A stretch of DNA of 15,520 nt from JADJLQ01 sp044227925 (lineage in GTDB: Bacteria > Bacteroidota > Bacteroidia > Chitinophagales > Saprospiraceae). The first letter of the stretch is position 1. Each line of letters begins with the position of its first letter. Under the pieces are notes generated by a model. It saw only the letters and a list, made by a program, of their open reading frames with translations, made no database searches and was not told the origin of the DNA. Shown here piece after piece: positions 13,919 to 15,520 of this stretch. The position numbers were made by a program, and so were the translations under genes. The stretch spans positions 1-15,520 of the forward strand of contig JBGAVW010000090.1 in assembly GCA_044227925.1 (NCBI GenBank), read 5' to 3'.

Positions 13919-14686
13919 ATGTATTTTGTTCATCCATCTTCAATTGTGCGTAAAATATGGGGTTCGGGAGATACCATACTTTTTATTTTCGCCGGTGCTG
14001 CTGCAGAGTTTGCGCTGAATAAAGCAGTGGACTGGCTTTACTTCACGGGCAGGTTACCTTCTGATCCATTAGGCAGATTGTTTTCTACGGTAGACTATTC
14101 AAGACGAATCGTTTTTTCAAAAACAGATGATGCTTTGAAAGCAATCGATCAAATCACCTCTATACATAAAGTAGTGGAAAATAATCGTGGTTCCAGGATT
14201 CCAATGTGGGCCTATCGCGATGTATTATATATGCTGATCGACTATTCCATCAGGGCCTACGAAATCATTGAAAGAAAACTCACAAATGAGGAAAAACTGG
14301 AAGTATATGATGTGTTTTATCGAATGGGTAATCGCATGAAAATCGAAGATCTGCCCGCAACGTATGTTGACTGGCTGGTATCGCGTGAGCGTCATTTACA
14401 TGAAGATCTTGTATTGAGTGAGCATACTTTGGATTTATTTAAACAATATAAATTACATCTTGGCCGATGGAGATATTTTATCTTATTGCAATCACAATCG
14501 ATGGTTTTACCCGAAATCGTAAAAGATCATTTACACCTCAAAGGCATACTTTGGATCAAGCCTGCCTTTACTCTATATAAACTAGGTAAACGATTTTCTT
14601 TTATTAAATATGTAAAAGACCTGATGTTGCCTGTACAATACAGGAAACAGATAAATGATTTGGATGTGGTGAATAAAACAAAATAA
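13919..14686 (+). CDS. DUF2236 / MpaB-family oxygenase-like protein
   Basis: A 255-residue protein that fits the DUF2236 family, which includes the latex-clearing protein Lcp and the fungal oxygenase MpaB. The signature SSIVRKIWGSGDTILFIFAGAAAEFAL (about 7-33) with its R11 and hydrophobic helix is followed by FSTVDYSRRIVFS, an IHKVVE segment with H83, WAYRDVLYMLIDYSIRAYE, and ERHLHEDL with H159 and H161. Some family members bind b-type haem; I cannot tell from sequence whether this one does. No export signal is present, so a cytoplasmic or membrane-associated place is likely. It is divergent from the GH16 gene across 121 bases, and no other oxygenase-related gene is nearby. Confidence 0.78.
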   Translation: MYFVHPSSIVRKIWGSGDTILFIFAGAAAEFALNKAVDWLYFTGRLPSDPLGRLFSTVDYSRRIVFSKTDDALKAIDQITSIHKVVENNRGSRIPMWAYRDVLYMLIDYSIRAYEIIERKLTNEEKLEVYDVFYRMGNRMKIEDLPATYVDWLVSRERHLHEDLVLSEHTLDLFKQYKLHLGRWRYFILLQSQSMVLPEIVKDHLHLKGILWIKPAFTLYKLGKRFSFIKYVKDLMLPVQYRKQINDLDVVNKTK

Positions 14687-14867
14687 ATACCTGGTAAAAA
14701 ATAATACTGGTTTATACACCGAAATCACTTGTGCCCATTTTTACACCTGTTTGCTTGTTCTTGGGTATGCAGCCAAATCCAATATCAGCATTTCAATATG
14801 GGTAGAAAACATCCCTTACTGAATCATTGATCTATGGGAGTCACCTCTTTGAGAACACTTCTACTTA
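14687..14867. other. Short gap with no recognisable gene
   Basis: The 181 bases between the DUF2236 gene and the stop codon of the oxidoreductase stump contain no confident coding frame or RNA element. No strong T-rich hairpin is present to end either converging gene. Confidence 0.5.
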
Positions 14868-15077
14868 CTATTCACTTTTTCTCTTCCTAAGCTCCACCTT
14901 CACCGTCTTCGATGTAGGTGTATTGCTCTTATCAGCTGTGCTGCTTATAGGAACAAGCACATTGGTTTCCGGGAAATAGGTGGCCGTACATTTCTCAGGA
15001 ATGGAATATGGAATGACTATAAACTTTCGCGCCACCCGCTCTATTCCGCCATTGAAATTGTAGATATCTACCCAGGT
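14868..15077 (-). pseudogene. 3' stump of a molybdopterin oxidoreductase (FdhF/YdeP-like alpha subunit)
   Basis: Sixty-nine codons followed by TAG read TWVDIYNFNGGIERVARK, then FIVIPYSIPEKCTATYFPE, TNVLVPISS and NTPTSKTVKVEL. This is the C-terminal end of the molybdopterin-dinucleotide-binding domain of FdhF/YdeP-type oxidoreductases, where the YFPExNxLVP and SNTPxSK motifs are typical. Intact proteins have about 700-780 residues; everything before this tail is missing. The frame is continuous with the antitoxin gene but separated from it by that gene's TAA (15078-15080), so the match begins directly at the stop. It has no start codon of its own at a sensible place and cannot be functional. 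It shows that the toxin-antitoxin genes now sit where the rest of the enzyme gene used to be. Confidence 0.8.
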
Positions 15078-15389
15078 TTATTTTATCGTCAATGAAATTT
15101 TGCGGCCAAGTCCATACTCTAAAAGTTTGTAGAGAGTCGAAAGTTGAATGTCGCTATGTCCATTTTCAATTCTTGAAATAAAACTTTTTTTGGTTCCTGT
15201 CTTTTCTGCCAATTGTTCTTGAGTCATAGCTGCTAATCGTCTTTCTTCTTTTATTACTTCTCCTATAGCAAAGGCTTTAGCTTTAATTTCAAAATTAGTT
15301 CGTTTTATTGTACCTACTTTACCATACCTGCTATCAAGATGTTCTTCAAAAGTGGTAATGGTTTTATTTTTTTGAATTTTTGTCTTCAT
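15078..15389 (-). CDS. higA: HigA-type antitoxin, XRE-family helix-turn-helix
   Basis: A 103-residue antitoxin. The N-terminal half is charged and probably extended; the Cro/C1-type helix-turn-helix is at about 47-100 (IKEERRLAAMTQEQLAEKTG, then TKKSFISRIENGHSDIQLSTLYKLLEYGLG). It should neutralise the toxin encoded just upstream and repress the pair's promoter. Its ATG lies inside the end of the toxin gene, overlapping it by 26 bases, the usual toxin-first arrangement of HigBA modules, which keeps the two products coupled. The ending RKISLTIK is what complete family members show, so it is not truncated even though a foreign gene stump starts right after its TAA. Confidence 0.88.
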   Translation of the reverse strand: MKTKIQKNKTITTFEEHLDSRYGKVGTIKRTNFEIKAKAFAIGEVIKEERRLAAMTQEQLAEKTGTKKSFISRIENGHSDIQLSTLYKLLEYGLGRKISLTIK

Positions 15390-15520
15390 TTTGTTTTGTT
15401 TTTAATTTTTCATCAAAATAATCATTCATGATTTTCACTGCTTTTTCTATCTCAGTCGATGGTGTTTTCTGTGTTTTCTTTTGAAATGCATTAAACAGAA
15501 CTACCACATTTCCATTATCA
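15364..15520 (-). CDS. higB: HigB-type (Gp49-like, RelE superfamily) toxin, partial
   Basis: The last 51 codons of a toxin gene whose 5' part lies beyond the window edge. It reads DNGNVVVLFNAFQKKTQKTP and then TEIEKAVKIMNDYF, and ends within the antitoxin gene at TAA 15364-15366. The LFNAFQKKTQKTPxxEIxxA pattern is the C-terminal signature of phage Gp49-like HigB toxins, ribosome-dependent mRNA interferases that belong to the RelE superfamily. The His/Lys/Arg residues of the full active site cannot be checked because the N-terminal half is missing. Order and overlap with the antitoxin support the call. Confidence 0.87.
   Translation of the reverse strand, partial: DNGNVVVLFNAFQKKTQKTPSTEIEKAVKIMNDYFDEKLKTKQNEDKNSKK

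Noticed and set aside
1..15520. tRNA, rRNA, CRISPR array or complete insertion sequence
   Set aside because: No cloverleaf-like pattern, conserved rRNA segment, regularly spaced direct repeats or transposase gene was found by reading both strands.

Overview
The window looks like a chromosomal segment of a Bacteroidota bacterium, probably near the Saprospiria. The reasons are the AT-rich sequence, weak or absent Shine-Dalgarno signals, AT-rich TAnnTTTG-like promoter elements, and the gene types present (a double-propeller sensor kinase, a NagX/DUF5009-type membrane acyltransferase, Bacteroidota-type ArsR and LMW-phosphatase proteins). The lineage is inferred from protein style only; there is no rRNA or other taxonomic marker.

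Positions 1-2850 (mostly minus strand) form a loose accessory stretch. It holds a WD40 single-propeller protein, a small CrtO-like membrane protein, a HAD phosphatase gene cut after motif I and fused in frame to an unrelated gene tail, and a 500-base gap with a cluster of short palindromes. Positions 2849-4281 encode a HEAT-like protein and an alpha/beta hydrolase. Positions 4320-8057 encode a two-component system: a 1007-residue kinase with two predicted seven-bladed propellers, Y_Y_Y domain and HisKA_3/HATPase module, followed by its NarL/LuxR-type response regulator.

Positions 8342-10669 are an arsenic operon on the minus strand, in transcription order arsR, arsM (arsenite methyltransferase), an ArsN2-like acetyltransferase, and an LMW-phosphatase/arsenate-reductase-like protein. 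There are two matching 16-bp palindromes, one over the arsR promoter and one upstream of arsM, which are probable ArsR operators. No arsenite efflux permease is in the window, so this cluster appears built around chemical modification of arsenic. A NagX/DUF5009-type membrane protein is divergent from arsR and shares its control region.

Positions 11915-12884 hold ogt (DNA alkyl repair) and dtd (D-aminoacyl-tRNA deacylase) in tandem. A GH16 glycanase faces them on the minus strand, and a DUF2236/MpaB-family protein is divergent from it. The right end carries a HigBA-type toxin-antitoxin module (the toxin runs off the window). It abuts, within a few bases, the 3' stump of a formate-dehydrogenase/YdeP-like molybdopterin oxidoreductase gene, which suggests insertion of the module or recombination at that site. 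No tRNA, rRNA, CRISPR array or complete insertion sequence was seen.
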